Positions 9,584-18,442 are shown, numbered from the stretch's first letter. The stretch is 64,000 nt of DNA from Saprospirales bacterium (GCA_016703765.1 JADJBL010000010.1:1-64000); one strand, 5' to 3'. Made by a program: numbers and translations. Notes: a model not told the origin generated them from the sequence alone.

Positions 9584-9660
9584 GGATTAGTGATTAGTGA
9601 CTGGTGACTGGTGATTAGTGACTAGTGACTGGTTTACTAGTCACTAATCACTAGTCACTA
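9584..9660. repeat. Inverted array of TAGTGACTGG-type words before ffh
   Basis: Tandem TAGTGAC/TGGTGAC words run from the ffh start codon to about 9632. They are followed by the reverse-complement words (ACTAGTCACTAATCACTAG) to 9660, giving a near-perfect hairpin. The left arm ends within two bases of the ATG. Confidence 0.8.
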
Positions 9661-9670
9661 AATTAGGGCC

Positions 9671-9678
9671 CAAATATA
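9671..9678 (-). promoter_or_regulatory. Candidate -7 element TATATTTG of ffh
   Basis: This is an exact TAnnTTTG match on the minus strand, about 90 bases before the ffh ATG. The hairpin at 9584-9660 would lie in the leader. No -33 TTTG is evident. Confidence 0.4.
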
Positions 9679-9773
9679 AGGTAAAATACCCCTTCATTCC
9701 TTTATCGTTAAGAATTCCTGGCCATAAATAATTGTTTTTCCACATATTTAGTATTTTTATAGCATTCTACTTA

Positions 9774-9884
9774 GTGACTGGTGATTAGTAAACCCACCAA
9801 TCACCAGTCACCAGTCACCAGTCACCAGTCACCAGTCACCAGTCACCAGTCCACCAATCACCAGTCACCAGTCACCAGTCACCA
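9774..9884. repeat. Second array of CACCAGT words upstream of the OmpA-like gene
   Basis: A short left arm (TAGTGACTGGTGATTAG) is followed by about twelve head-to-tail copies of the 7-mer CAGTCAC, with a few CAATCAC variants. It is a plain tandem microsatellite without spacers and lies in the leader region of the OmpA-like gene. The 9584-9907 gap holds the two arrays, the ffh promoter element and an AT-rich stretch (9680-9773) in which I see nothing else. Confidence 0.8.
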
Positions 9885-9907
9885 ATTTTGTAACCAACTT
9901 TATCAGT

Positions 9908-10762
9908 ATGAATACCCTTACCAAGTTACTCCTGTGGTTGATCCCTACGGTCCTGCTGGCGTGGCTATGGTTCGGCCCCTGGTATCCCTCCTGGGAACAT
10001 CTTTTCTGCCCGCAATGCCATGCCGAGGAAAGCGAAGATGGAACAGCGGCCGGACAAGAAGAAGACGTGCTCAGCATGCCCCTGGGCTTCAAGTGGGACG
10101 ATCCCACGCCTTACACAACCGATGCATTTGCGGGTTTCAAAAAGGACATCCTTTCCAAAATGAACAAGGATAACCTCCTGGAGATCACCGGTTTTTATTT
10201 CGAAGAGGAAGCCAAGCCCGCGGAGGGCGACAACCTCGGCTTCGCCCGCGCCGCCCAGCTCAAAGGCTTGTTCGCCGACGGCATCGCCGCCGACCGGATT
10301 CAGGTTCGGGCCAGGGTGCAGGACGAGTACGATGGCGTCCGGACCAAATACTTCAAAGGCGCGGATTTCCGCTGGGTCGAAGTGGAGAAAAAGGACGAGG
10401 TCGTAGCGGTGGATACCTTCCCCGATCGCACCATTATTCGTTTCCCCTACAACTCCTCCGAGCGGATCAAAAATCCGCAGATCGAGAAATACCTAAAGGA
10501 GGTAGCCGCTCGCATCAAAGCCTCGGGAGAGCAGATCCGCCTGACCGGTCATACCGACAACAAAGGAGAGGATGCCTATAATATGGATTTGGGACGGCAG
10601 CGCGCCGAGGCCATCCGGAAACTCCTGATTTCCAACGGGGTGCCCGATGCGCAGGTCGCAGCCGACTCCAAAGGCGAATCCCAACCAGAGGCCTCCAACG
10701 ATACCGAGGCCGGAATGGAGCAAAACCGCAGGGTCGAACTCCGCTTGATCAAAAAAAATTAA
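9908..10762 (+). CDS. OmpA-family C-terminal domain protein
   Basis: An N-terminal hydrophobic segment (LLLWLIPTVLLAWLWFG) serves as signal anchor or uncleaved transmembrane helix. Two cysteines in CPQC lie shortly after it. The middle region resembles a degenerate second OmpA-like fold. The C-terminal OmpA/MotB peptidoglycan-binding domain is clear: IRLTGHTDNKGEDAYNMDLGRQRAEAIRKLL and the final NRRVELRL. Such proteins link the outer membrane or envelope to peptidoglycan by binding diaminopimelate. The helix-hairpin-helix membrane protein begins only 19 bases downstream, so the pair is probably an operon. Length is 284 residues and the gene is intact. Confidence 0.85.
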   Translation: MNTLTKLLLWLIPTVLLAWLWFGPWYPSWEHLFCPQCHAEESEDGTAAGQEEDVLSMPLGFKWDDPTPYTTDAFAGFKKDILSKMNKDNLLEITGFYFEEEAKPAEGDNLGFARAAQLKGLFADGIAADRIQVRARVQDEYDGVRTKYFKGADFRWVEVEKKDEVVAVDTFPDRTIIRFPYNSSERIKNPQIEKYLKEVAARIKASGEQIRLTGHTDNKGEDAYNMDLGRQRAEAIRKLLISNGVPDAQVAADSKGESQPEASNDTEAGMEQNRRVELRLIKKN

Positions 10763-10781
10763 AGAATAAAAACCAACTCTT

Positions 10782-11426
10782 ATGTTTGATTTTCTATTCC
10801 TCCATGTCGCCGAATGCCCCACCTGCCTGACCAAGGCGGTTGTCCTCTTCCTCCTGGCGATGCTGCTCGGCCTGATCCTGGGCTGGATCCTTTGGGGCCG
10901 TTTCCTCGCCCGGATGAAAAAAGCCGAACAGGAACGCGACGATTACCACGCCCGTTTGACCAACGTGGAAAAGGACTATGCCTCCCTGAAATATACCCAC
11001 GACGAACTCAACCGCGAAGCCGGTACTTTCCGCTCCCAGATCGGAAAACTGGAAGCCGATAAAGCCGTGCTGGAAGCCCAGATGATGCGCCTGAAAGAAC
11101 AACATTCCGGCGAGGAAGAGGCCAAGCCCACGGCTAGAGGTGGGATAATGGCCGGCAAAGGCGCCGACAAAGACGGCGACGACCTCAAGATCATCGAGGG
11201 CATCGGTCCCAAGATCGATAAGCTGCTCAAAGCAGCCGGGATCAATACGTTCGACGACCTGGCCAAGGCCTCGGCCGATAAGGTAAGAGAAATACTCGAC
11301 GCTGCAGGTTCCAGCTTCAACCTGGCGGATCCCGATTCCTGGGCAAAACAGGCCAAACTGGCCGCAGCCGGAAAATGGGACGAGCTCACAGCGTATCAAG
11401 ACAAACTGAAAGGCGGTCGCGATTGA
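10782..11426 (+). CDS. Membrane-anchored coiled-coil protein with helix-hairpin-helix domain
   Basis: This is a 214-residue protein. An N-terminal hydrophobic helix (AVVLFLLAMLLGLILGWILWG) is followed by a charged coiled coil at about residues 45-105 and a short low-complexity linker. The C-terminal helix-hairpin-helix module contains DDLKIIEGIGPKIDKLLKAA and GINTFDDLAKAS. Such modules usually bind DNA or nucleic acid non-specifically, but the same fold also occurs in membrane proteins of unknown role in Bacteroidota. It follows the OmpA-like gene closely and is followed by a strong terminator. The function is unknown. Confidence 0.75.
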   Translation: MFDFLFLHVAECPTCLTKAVVLFLLAMLLGLILGWILWGRFLARMKKAEQERDDYHARLTNVEKDYASLKYTHDELNREAGTFRSQIGKLEADKAVLEAQMMRLKEQHSGEEEAKPTARGGIMAGKGADKDGDDLKIIEGIGPKIDKLLKAAGINTFDDLAKASADKVREILDAAGSSFNLADPDSWAKQAKLAAAGKWDELTAYQDKLKGGRD

Positions 11427-11458
11427 CCTAACCGATCAGTTTATTCGTTTTTTCCACG

Positions 11459-11498
11459 AAAGCCCGGGCGGAGGACACTCTGTCCCGGGTCTTTTTTA
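11459..11498. terminator. Bidirectional intrinsic terminator
   Basis: The stem AGCCCGGG / CCCGGGTCT is followed by T6 on the plus strand and an A/T-rich flank on the other side. It lies between the convergent helix-hairpin-helix gene and acyl-CoA synthetase gene and overlaps the end of the latter. Confidence 0.75.
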
Positions 11499-13139
11499 TT
11501 CCCAAACCACCACTTCGGGCTTCTTGTACCAGTTTTGGTAGTTGCGGGTATGGATCTTTTCTACCTCGTTGCGCTTGATCTTCATGGTAGGGGTAAGTAG
11601 TTGGTTCTCCACGCTCCATCCGTCCTTCATGATCACGATCTTGGCCAGGGTTTCGTGGTGATCCAGCTTGCCGTTCACGATCTCCAGCGTTTCTTTGAGG
11701 CTTTCCAGTATTTCTTCCCGGGATTTACTTTTTGCCGTTTCCGACAACACCGCCAGGGCGATGGGTTGGGGCAACTGATCGCCCACGACGCAGACCTGCT
11801 CCAGGTCGGGGTTGGCCACCAGCAACATCTCTATCGGGTTGGGCGCCACGTATTTTCCCTTAGCGGTCTTGAATAGGTCCTTGACCCTTCCGGTGATCTT
11901 CAAAAACCCGTCCGAGTCGATAAAGCCCTCGTCGCCTGTGCGCAGGAAGCCGTCGATGAAGGATTCCTCGCTGAGTTTGGGCTCCTTAAAATACCCCATC
12001 ATCAGTCCCTGGTGGCGGACCAGCACTTCTTTTTCCGCGCTCAATTTGACTTCTGCTTCCGGAAGCGCGGCGCCCACAAAGCCGATCTTGATGCGGTCGT
12101 TGAGCGTCACGTGGGAATAGCAACAGTTTTCCGTCATGGCGTAGGCCTCCTGGATATGTATGCCCAGCCGCTTGAACCAGCGGATCAGGGAGGCCGGGGT
12201 AGGGGCGGCGCCGGTGAAAATATTGCGGGCCCGGCTCAGGCCCAGGCTGTGTTTGACTTTTTTTCGAATGACCCCGTTGATAATGGGGATGGCAAGGAGG
12301 ATGTTCAACCTGCTTTGCGGAAGCTTTTTGAGAATGCCCTGCTGAAATTTGCTCCAAATCCGGGGCACCGCAAGAAAAACAGTGGGCTGGGTGTCGGCCA
12401 GATTTTTTGGAAATTTATCCAGGGTCTCGGCAAAAGAGACCGTACCTCCCGTGTAAAGGCCGCCCATTTCCACCAAAATGCGTTCCGCGATATGGCTCAA
12501 GGGCAGGTAGGAGAAGAAGCTGTCGTTTTTATCGACCTTCAACACTTCCACGGCTTTGGTCCCCGTGAAGCCGAAGCTCCCAAAGTTCAGCATAACCCCT
12601 TTGGGCATTCCGGTGGTCCCGGAGGTATATATAATCGTACCCAGTTCTTCGGGTTTCCGAATGACCTCTTCCTGCAGGGGTTCTTTTCCGGCTGTAAATT
12701 CCTCCCAGGTCTCGTAGCCGGGCTCGGTATAGAATGGAAAAGAAATGCAGCGAAGGCCGGCCGGCACGCCACCCCGGACATTCGCCCAGTCGTCGAGCTT
12801 GCCTACAAACAAGAGCTTGGACTCCGAATGCTCCAGGATCTGGGTCAGGGTGTTGGCCTGTAAATTGGGGTATAAAGGCACCGACACATGCCCTGCCATC
12901 ATGATCGCCAGATCGGAAAACATCCAATGGGTGCAGTTCTTGGAGATCAAGGCGATGGAACTTCCCGCTGGCAGATTCAGGCCCCGCAACGCAGCCGCCA
13001 TTTTCCGCACCTCCTGGCCGGTTTGTTTCCAGGTCCATTCGTGCCATACGTCGTTGATGGGCTGACGCAAATACACGTCGTCGGGGCGTTCGCGCTCCCA
13101 TTTATAGAGCATTTCGAGAGGGGAGGGGTAGTTCTTCAT
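11496..13139 (-). CDS. Long-chain fatty acid-CoA ligase (AMP-dependent synthetase)
   Basis: The enzyme activates fatty acids with ATP and CoA through an acyl-adenylate. The AMP-binding P-loop is IIYTSGTTGMPKGV near residue 170. YLPLSHIAER, AYAMTENCCYSH and LRTGDEGFIDSDGFLKITGRVKDLF follow in the order typical for ACSBG/FadD-like enzymes. The C-terminal domain is short and has KYVAPNPIE. The length of 547 residues suits the family and the frame is intact. The ATG is preceded directly by a CACCAGTCACTAGTCACC leader rather than a Shine-Dalgarno site. The gene is divergent from yidC. Confidence 0.92.
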   Translation of the reverse strand: MKNYPSPLEMLYKWERERPDDVYLRQPINDVWHEWTWKQTGQEVRKMAAALRGLNLPAGSSIALISKNCTHWMFSDLAIMMAGHVSVPLYPNLQANTLTQILEHSESKLLFVGKLDDWANVRGGVPAGLRCISFPFYTEPGYETWEEFTAGKEPLQEEVIRKPEELGTIIYTSGTTGMPKGVMLNFGSFGFTGTKAVEVLKVDKNDSFFSYLPLSHIAERILVEMGGLYTGGTVSFAETLDKFPKNLADTQPTVFLAVPRIWSKFQQGILKKLPQSRLNILLAIPIINGVIRKKVKHSLGLSRARNIFTGAAPTPASLIRWFKRLGIHIQEAYAMTENCCYSHVTLNDRIKIGFVGAALPEAEVKLSAEKEVLVRHQGLMMGYFKEPKLSEESFIDGFLRTGDEGFIDSDGFLKITGRVKDLFKTAKGKYVAPNPIEMLLVANPDLEQVCVVGDQLPQPIALAVLSETAKSKSREEILESLKETLEIVNGKLDHHETLAKIVIMKDGWSVENQLLTPTMKIKRNEVEKIHTRNYQNWYKKPEVVVWE

Positions 13140-13425
13140 GGTGACTAGTGACTGGTGATTAGTGACTGGTTTTTTTATGGAATTGAGCCTGAATGAGCAA
13201 GTTAAAAAAGAAACAAGGTATTTTGAATGTAATAGCCCTAATTTTTCAATATTGATTTTAACCGCAAAGGCGCTAAGGACGCAAAAAGAGTAAGGCTGCC
13301 CTTTGCGTTTTTCTTAGCGTTCTTAGCGCCTTTGCGGTTTACATCTTTAATCGCGAGCATCCCTTACCCACTTAGTTTGAAAAATACCAGTGACTAGTCA
13401 CCAGTCACAAGTCACTAGTCTAATA
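13140..13425. repeat. Nested palindromes in the acyl-CoA synthetase/yidC divergent gap
   Basis: The outer arms are TAGTGACTGG-type words at 13140-13170 and their inverted copies at 13388-13423. Inside them, at 13261-13338, is a second palindrome of the ACCGCAAAG family (ACCGCAAAGGCGCTAAGGAC against its inverted copy). The left outer arm touches the acyl-CoA synthetase start codon. The rest of the 393-base gap holds the yidC promoter. Confidence 0.8.
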
Positions 13426-13448
13426 AACCGAAAGAATCGTCCGGAGCT

Positions 13449-13481
13449 TTTGCGGGGACCAGCGATAAAATTATACCTTTG
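13449..13481 (+). promoter_or_regulatory. Bacteroidota-type promoter of yidC
   Basis: TTTG at 13449-13452 and TACCTTTG at 13474-13481 are separated by 21 bases, matching the -33/-7 layout of the primary sigma factor of Bacteroidota. The predicted start of transcription is near 13488, giving a leader of about 45 bases. Confidence 0.65.
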
Positions 13482-13532
13482 CCAAAATTTTGAACAAAAC
13501 GGCCGTTATAATAAAGCCTTAAGGATAAAAGA

Positions 13533-15407
13533 ATGGATAGGAATGCGATCATTGGGTTTGTGCTGATTTTTGCGATATTACTGGCCTGGCAGCAATTCAT
13601 GCCCAAGCCCCAAAAAACGCAAAAAGCCGTTCCCTCCCTGGCGGATAGCTCCCGCGACAACACCCCGATAGATACCTCGCTGGTTACGAGCCCTCCCCCT
13701 GCTCCGGATTCAGGATCCGTAGCCCCGGATTCCCTCCACCAGGCCCGATTGAGCGGTGTATACGGACCCTTTGCCGCCGCTGCAACGGGTACCGAATCGC
13801 TCCACACCCTGGAAAACGACCTGATCCGAATCGTCTTTTCAAACAAAGGCGCCAGGATCGTAGAAGCGGAGCTCAAACACTTCAAGAAAATTTCCGAAGG
13901 GCCGAAGAACAAGGAGATCGAATCGCCGCTGCGGTTAATGGAAGATCCGAAAAACCGCTTTGAATACCTGCTCCCGCTGGCAGGCGCCCCCGCCCGGGTC
14001 ATCAGTACCCAGGACCTCTTTTTCGACGTACAGGCAAATGGCCAGACCCTCGTATTCCGCACCGTATCGCCGGAAGGACGCTCCTTCGAGCAGAAATACA
14101 CCCTTCAGCCCGATAACTACCAAATCGATTACTCCATCTCCTGGGCCGGCCTGGAATCGTTCCTCGACCCGGCGGCCAAAGGCCTGACACTCAACTGGAT
14201 AAACTATCTGGACAAGCTCGAGAAAAACGTCAGCTACGAGAAAAACTATTCCACCGTTTATTATAAGCCGGCGGAAGACAGCCCGGACCATTGTTCCTGC
14301 ACCCGCTCCGACGAAGACGAGGTGACCGATGTGCCCCTTAAATGGGTGTCCAACGTCAATCAGTTTTTTAACAGCTCCCTGATCGCGAAGACAAATTTTC
14401 AATCGGGAGTTTTCAAAACCGTAGTTCCCGAACTGGAGGCCGAAGACCTCAAAATGGTCCAGTCCCAGGTGGTGATCCCCACCGGCGAGCAGGCTTCCTT
14501 CGATATGACCCTTTTTGTCGGTCCCAACGAGTTCGACCGGCTCCATGCCTACGATCTGGAACTGGAAGATGTCATTCCCTTTGGAAGCAGCATATTCGGC
14601 ACCATCAACCGTTGGGTCATCCGGCCCATCTTCAACTTCCTGTCCAGCTTTATCGGCTCGATGGGTATCGTCATCCTGGTGTTGACCTTCATCGTCAAGA
14701 TGTTGCTTTTCCCGCTGTCCTACAAGATGATCCACTCCCAGTCGAAGATGGGCGCCCTGAAACCCGAAATGGCAAAATTGAAGGAAAAGTACAAGGACGA
14801 TCCACAGAAGCAACAGATGGAAACCATGAAGATGTACAACGAGTTTGGCGTCAACCCCCTGGGAGGTTGCCTGCCCACGCTGTTGCAAATGCCCATCTGG
14901 TTTGCCCTATATCGCTTCTTCCCGGCTGCCATTGAATTCAGGCAGGTACCCTTCCTTTGGGCCACCGACCTTTCGTCCTACGATGTGGCGTTCAACCTGC
15001 CTTTTGTGATTCCCTTTTACGGCGACCACGTGAGCTTGTTCACTTTGCTTTGGGCCGCTACCACGGTGCTCTATACGTATTACAACTCCCAGAGCATGGA
15101 CCTCTCCATGAACCCGGCCATGAAATGGATGCAATACCTCATGCCGATTATGTTCCTGTTCTTTTTCAACACCTTCGCCGCGGGTCTGACCTGCTACCTT
15201 TTGTTCAGCAACCTGGTCAACGTAGGGCAGACCATCGTCACCAAAAACTACCTGATCAGCGAGGAAAAGATCAAGGCGGGCTTCGATGCGTATAAAAAGA
15301 ATCCCAAAAAGAAACAGGGCTTTCAGTCCAGGCTCGAAAACGCCATGAAGGAACAACAGAAAAAACAAGCCGACATCGAGGCCGCCAAGCGCAAGGGAAA
15401 AAAATAG
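13533..15407 (+). CDS. yidC: Membrane protein insertase YidC
   Basis: YidC inserts and folds inner-membrane proteins, alone or with SecYEG. The N-terminal helix (AIIGFVLIFAILLAWQQF) is followed by a large periplasmic beta-sandwich domain, here with a poorly conserved Pro/Ser-rich linker. The conserved 60-kDa inner-membrane core begins at about residue 365 with SSFIGSMGIVILVLTFIVKMLLFPLSYK. It continues with the coiled cytoplasmic hairpin (MGALKPEMAKLKEKY), NPLGGCLPTLLQMPIWFALYRFF and the last helices (MPIMFLFFFNTFAAGLTCYLL). The tail is strongly basic, as in other Bacteroidota YidC proteins. It is 624 residues and intact. Confidence 0.97.
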   Translation: MDRNAIIGFVLIFAILLAWQQFMPKPQKTQKAVPSLADSSRDNTPIDTSLVTSPPPAPDSGSVAPDSLHQARLSGVYGPFAAAATGTESLHTLENDLIRIVFSNKGARIVEAELKHFKKISEGPKNKEIESPLRLMEDPKNRFEYLLPLAGAPARVISTQDLFFDVQANGQTLVFRTVSPEGRSFEQKYTLQPDNYQIDYSISWAGLESFLDPAAKGLTLNWINYLDKLEKNVSYEKNYSTVYYKPAEDSPDHCSCTRSDEDEVTDVPLKWVSNVNQFFNSSLIAKTNFQSGVFKTVVPELEAEDLKMVQSQVVIPTGEQASFDMTLFVGPNEFDRLHAYDLELEDVIPFGSSIFGTINRWVIRPIFNFLSSFIGSMGIVILVLTFIVKMLLFPLSYKMIHSQSKMGALKPEMAKLKEKYKDDPQKQQMETMKMYNEFGVNPLGGCLPTLLQMPIWFALYRFFPAAIEFRQVPFLWATDLSSYDVAFNLPFVIPFYGDHVSLFTLLWAATTVLYTYYNSQSMDLSMNPAMKWMQYLMPIMFLFFFNTFAAGLTCYLLFSNLVNVGQTIVTKNYLISEEKIKAGFDAYKKNPKKKQGFQSRLENAMKEQQKKQADIEAAKRKGKK

Positions 15408-15438
15408 GACCACTACAAGATTGTAAGGATATCATTTG

Positions 15439-15980
15439 ATGGGCATGATTAAACGAGGCTGGGTTTTTGGCTTGATGTTCCTGTTGTTCACTCCTTATTT
15501 CCTGCCACGTATTTAAAAAGAAACCATGGCCGGAACCGGAGGTATTGCCTGGACTTCTTTCCGAAAAATTAGACTCACTTCCGCGTACTCCAACCGATTT
15601 CTTCTCCCGAAATCCTGCTTCAGGTTCAAAGGAAGGGCTGCGGCGGTCCTTGTCCGGAATGGGAGGTCCGGTTTTTTTCCTCCGGGATGATAACGTTCAT
15701 TGGAAAATCGGGAACAGCGCTCGATGGAGCCTACAAAGCGCAATATGAAAAGGAGGATCTAGCTAACTTCTTCAATAATGCAGAAAGTGCCGGCTTCTAC
15801 GCCCTGCCCGATACGATCGGGGAAAATCTGCTCCAGTTGCCGGCCTGGGATATCCGGATCCACAACGACTCTCTCCATCACCGGGTTTTTCACGCCCATC
15901 ATGGCCCGAGCTCACTTCACTTTCTCGAACAGGACCTCGAAACCTGGATCCTTTCCCTCCGATGGGAACGGATCGATTAG
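15439..15980 (+). pseudogene. Small lipoprotein with a DUF6438-like domain, two frameshifts
   Basis: Three frames join into one lipoprotein of about 180 residues. ATG 15439 (or 15445) opens a signal peptide (KRGWVFGLMFLLFTPYFL). A shift near 15500 gives SCHVFKKKPWPEPEV, in which the Cys would be the lipidated residue. A second shift near 15600 leads into ILLQVQRKGCGGPCPEWEV, ITFIGKSGTALDGAYKA and SAGFYALPDTIGE, which resemble the CFGxCP-containing domain of unknown function common in Bacteroidota lipoproteins. The 3' end overlaps the end of the convergent GH31 gene by about 70 bases. The family assignment rests on motif memory and is moderate. Confidence 0.5.
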
Positions 15981-18440
15981 GATTTCCGTACCCCATTTGA
16001 AGACCTGAACCGGAATCGACTCCCCCTTACATTCCGCCCGCTCAAAAAACACTCCCGGCGCCTGAATCCGCAGCTTTTTATATGGGTTTGAGAATTCCCC
16101 CTCAGTGTTTACCCTTATCCTTCCCCCCCAACTAAAAACTAAAAACTCAAACCTAAAAACTAAATCCGCCCCATACCCCTCCCCGGCATCCTCATACAAA
16201 GTGGAAGTATACGTGCCTTCTTCTCCCGGGTAGATCCGGAGTATCAATTCCTCTGCGGGAAAAGCGGTGCTTTGGCGAACCGGATGCTGTGGAATGATGG
16301 CCCCGCCGCGGACAAACACAGGAATTTGATCCATGTGAATCCGGAGCTTGTGTTTCTTTCCGCCATCGTAATTTTTGCCGGTGTGGAAATCCAGCCATTT
16401 GCCCTTTGGCAGGTAAACGGTTTTGGTCTTTTGTCCGGGCGCCAACACCGGGTAAACCAGAATGTCCTTTCCCACCCAGACGCCGTCTTCGTTTTCCAGG
16501 AGTTGAGGATCTTCCTGGTCCCAAAAGACGAGGCTTTTAAGGATTGGAAAACCGGTTTTTACCCAGTCCCAAAAGCTCGTGTATAGGTAGGGGAGCCATT
16601 GATAGCGGGCTTCAATGGCCTTTCGGTTCAATATCTCCCAGTCCTTCCCGAAGGCCCAGGGCTCCTGGTCGAGGCGTTCTTTAGCCTCCTGCTCATGCAC
16701 CCAATCGGGGTTCGATCCGGAGGCCCCGCTCAGGTTGTTGCCCATGGAATGGATCCGGAAAAAGGGGTGAAAAACCCCCATCTGGAGCCAGCGCAGCATC
16801 ATTTCTCCGTCCGGCTGTCCCATGAAACCGCCGATATCGGAGCCGCAAAACCCGAATCCGGAAATGCTCAGCCTTTGCGCCTGGCGATGAGCTATTTTCA
16901 GGTGTTCCCAGGAGGCTACATTGTCACCGGTCCAGGTGGCCGCATCTCTTTGGCCGCCTGCAAAGCCGGCCCGGGTCAGGATGAACGGCCTTCGCCGGGG
17001 ATCCAGTTTTTTCAATCCTTCGCGACTCGCCCTGGCCATCAGATGCCCGTAAATATTGTGCGCCTTGAGGTGGTTACAGGGCTGGCCGTCGTAGTCGTGT
17101 CGCACATCGTCCGGGAAAGTCAGCTGTGAGATCTTGAATACCGCCGGCTCGTTCATATCGTTCCAAAAACCGGCCACTCCTTGCTCCAGGTAAAGCTCCC
17201 GGTATAATTCGCCCCACCATGCTCTGGTTTCGGGATTTGTAAAATCAGGAAAAACGCATTCCTGAGGCCAGACGGGACCCGTCATCAGGTCGCCATTCCC
17301 ACGGAAGCAAAACAGTTTTTTCTCCATCCCCTCCTTATATACCCAATACTCCCGGTCGATCTTGATGCCGGGATCAATCATGACCACGGTGTGAAAGCCC
17401 AATTCCTTCAAACCCCCAATCAAGCCTTTTGGGTCTGGAAAATGGGCGGGATCCCAAGAAAAGCATCGGAAACCGTCCATGTAATCGATGTCCAGATAGA
17501 GGGAGTCGCAGGGGATTTTTCGGTCCCGGAAGGTTCTCGCAACTTCCAGTAAACGGCTGTCCGGAAAATAGCTCCACCTGCTTTGATGAAAACCCAACGC
17601 CCAAATGGGAGGCAACTCCGGTACTCCGGTCAGCCGGGCGTAAGACATGGCCACCTCCGACAGGGCGGGTCCGTAGAAAAAATAATAGCTCATTTCACCC
17701 CCTTCCGATTCAAAAAATAGCTCATCCCGCCGGGTTTTACCGAAGTCGAAACGGGAGCGATGGGTGTTATCCAGGAAGATGCCAAAGGCTCGATGGTCCT
17801 GCAAGCCGTAGAAAAAGGGAATGGATTTGTAAAGAGGGTCGCTGCCGGCGCCGAAGGAAAAGGCGTCGGTATTCCAATTGACGTATGCTTTTCCGTTCAG
17901 GCACAGATCCCCGGATTTGTCCCCAAGCCCATAGTAGCGAGCTCCCTTGCGGAGCTCTTTTGAAACCCCCAGCCGGATCTTCCCCCTCAGGATCGTGCTT
18001 CGCCCGTAAAAGCCCTGTTTTTCCCGACAAATCCAGCGCCCGTCATGGTCGGCCAAATGAACCCGCAAGCTCGATCGCTCGATATGACATTGAAGTGATT
18101 CCGAGCTGAGGATGTATTTCTCATCGCTCTCTGCCAAATTAATCAGAAGGCCCGGCTCGGGCTTGAATTGTGGATCGGTTGCATAGGAAAAATCCCGATC
18201 GAATAAGCCGTCCAGGGCATATCGGAAACGGATCAGCTTGGACCCCAGCCATTTGATTTCCAGGCAGATACCATTTCCACAGAGAAATAAGAAGGTATTT
18301 CCATCCCGCTCCATTCCCTCTACCAGATCGGGAATATGGTCGTAATGGGCATCCGGGGCTCGTTCATTTACGGTGATGAACTCCTGGGCAACGGTGCCGT
18401 CTGGGGAGATGGAAAAATGGGGTTTCTTTTCCTTGGCCAT
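15912..18440 (-). CDS. Glycoside hydrolase family 31 (alpha-glucosidase-like)
   Basis: This retaining alpha-glycosidase has 842 residues, in the GH31 size range. The N-terminal beta-sandwich precedes a TIM barrel with ALGFHQSRWSYF, LDIDYMDGFRCFSWD and the nucleophile motif GFWNDMNEPAVF (catalytic Asp near residue 428). LTRAGFAGGQRDAATWTGDN, GFGFCGSDIGGFMG and RWLQMGVFHPFFRIHS, typical of GH31, follow. There is no signal peptide, so action on internalised malto- or isomalto-oligosaccharides is likely. Near the C-terminus the coding strand contains a tandem CTAAAAAC array read as LVFRFEFLVFS. The gene follows the ACT-domain gene by 2 bases and forms an operon with it. Confidence 0.93.
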   Translation of the reverse strand: MAKEKKPHFSISPDGTVAQEFITVNERAPDAHYDHIPDLVEGMERDGNTFLFLCGNGICLEIKWLGSKLIRFRYALDGLFDRDFSYATDPQFKPEPGLLINLAESDEKYILSSESLQCHIERSSLRVHLADHDGRWICREKQGFYGRSTILRGKIRLGVSKELRKGARYYGLGDKSGDLCLNGKAYVNWNTDAFSFGAGSDPLYKSIPFFYGLQDHRAFGIFLDNTHRSRFDFGKTRRDELFFESEGGEMSYYFFYGPALSEVAMSYARLTGVPELPPIWALGFHQSRWSYFPDSRLLEVARTFRDRKIPCDSLYLDIDYMDGFRCFSWDPAHFPDPKGLIGGLKELGFHTVVMIDPGIKIDREYWVYKEGMEKKLFCFRGNGDLMTGPVWPQECVFPDFTNPETRAWWGELYRELYLEQGVAGFWNDMNEPAVFKISQLTFPDDVRHDYDGQPCNHLKAHNIYGHLMARASREGLKKLDPRRRPFILTRAGFAGGQRDAATWTGDNVASWEHLKIAHRQAQRLSISGFGFCGSDIGGFMGQPDGEMMLRWLQMGVFHPFFRIHSMGNNLSGASGSNPDWVHEQEAKERLDQEPWAFGKDWEILNRKAIEARYQWLPYLYTSFWDWVKTGFPILKSLVFWDQEDPQLLENEDGVWVGKDILVYPVLAPGQKTKTVYLPKGKWLDFHTGKNYDGGKKHKLRIHMDQIPVFVRGGAIIPQHPVRQSTAFPAEELILRIYPGEEGTYTSTLYEDAGEGYGADLVFRFEFLVFSWGGRIRVNTEGEFSNPYKKLRIQAPGVFFERAECKGESIPVQVFKWGTEILIDPFPSEGKDPGFEVLFEKVK
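16133..16176. repeat. CTAAAAAC word array inside the GH31 gene
   Basis: Four copies of the word CTAAAAAC (two as AACTAAAAACT, then CAAACCTAAAAACTAAA) lie within the coding sequence without breaking the frame. The same word builds the palindrome at 51629-51706 and an imperfect one at 8175-8243. Confidence 0.7.
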
Positions 18441-18442
18441 AT

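Noticed and set aside
9774..9884. CRISPR-like look of the regularly spaced CAGTCAC copies
   Set aside because: Copies are head to tail with a 7-base period and no spacers, and no cas genes are nearby; it is a tandem word array.
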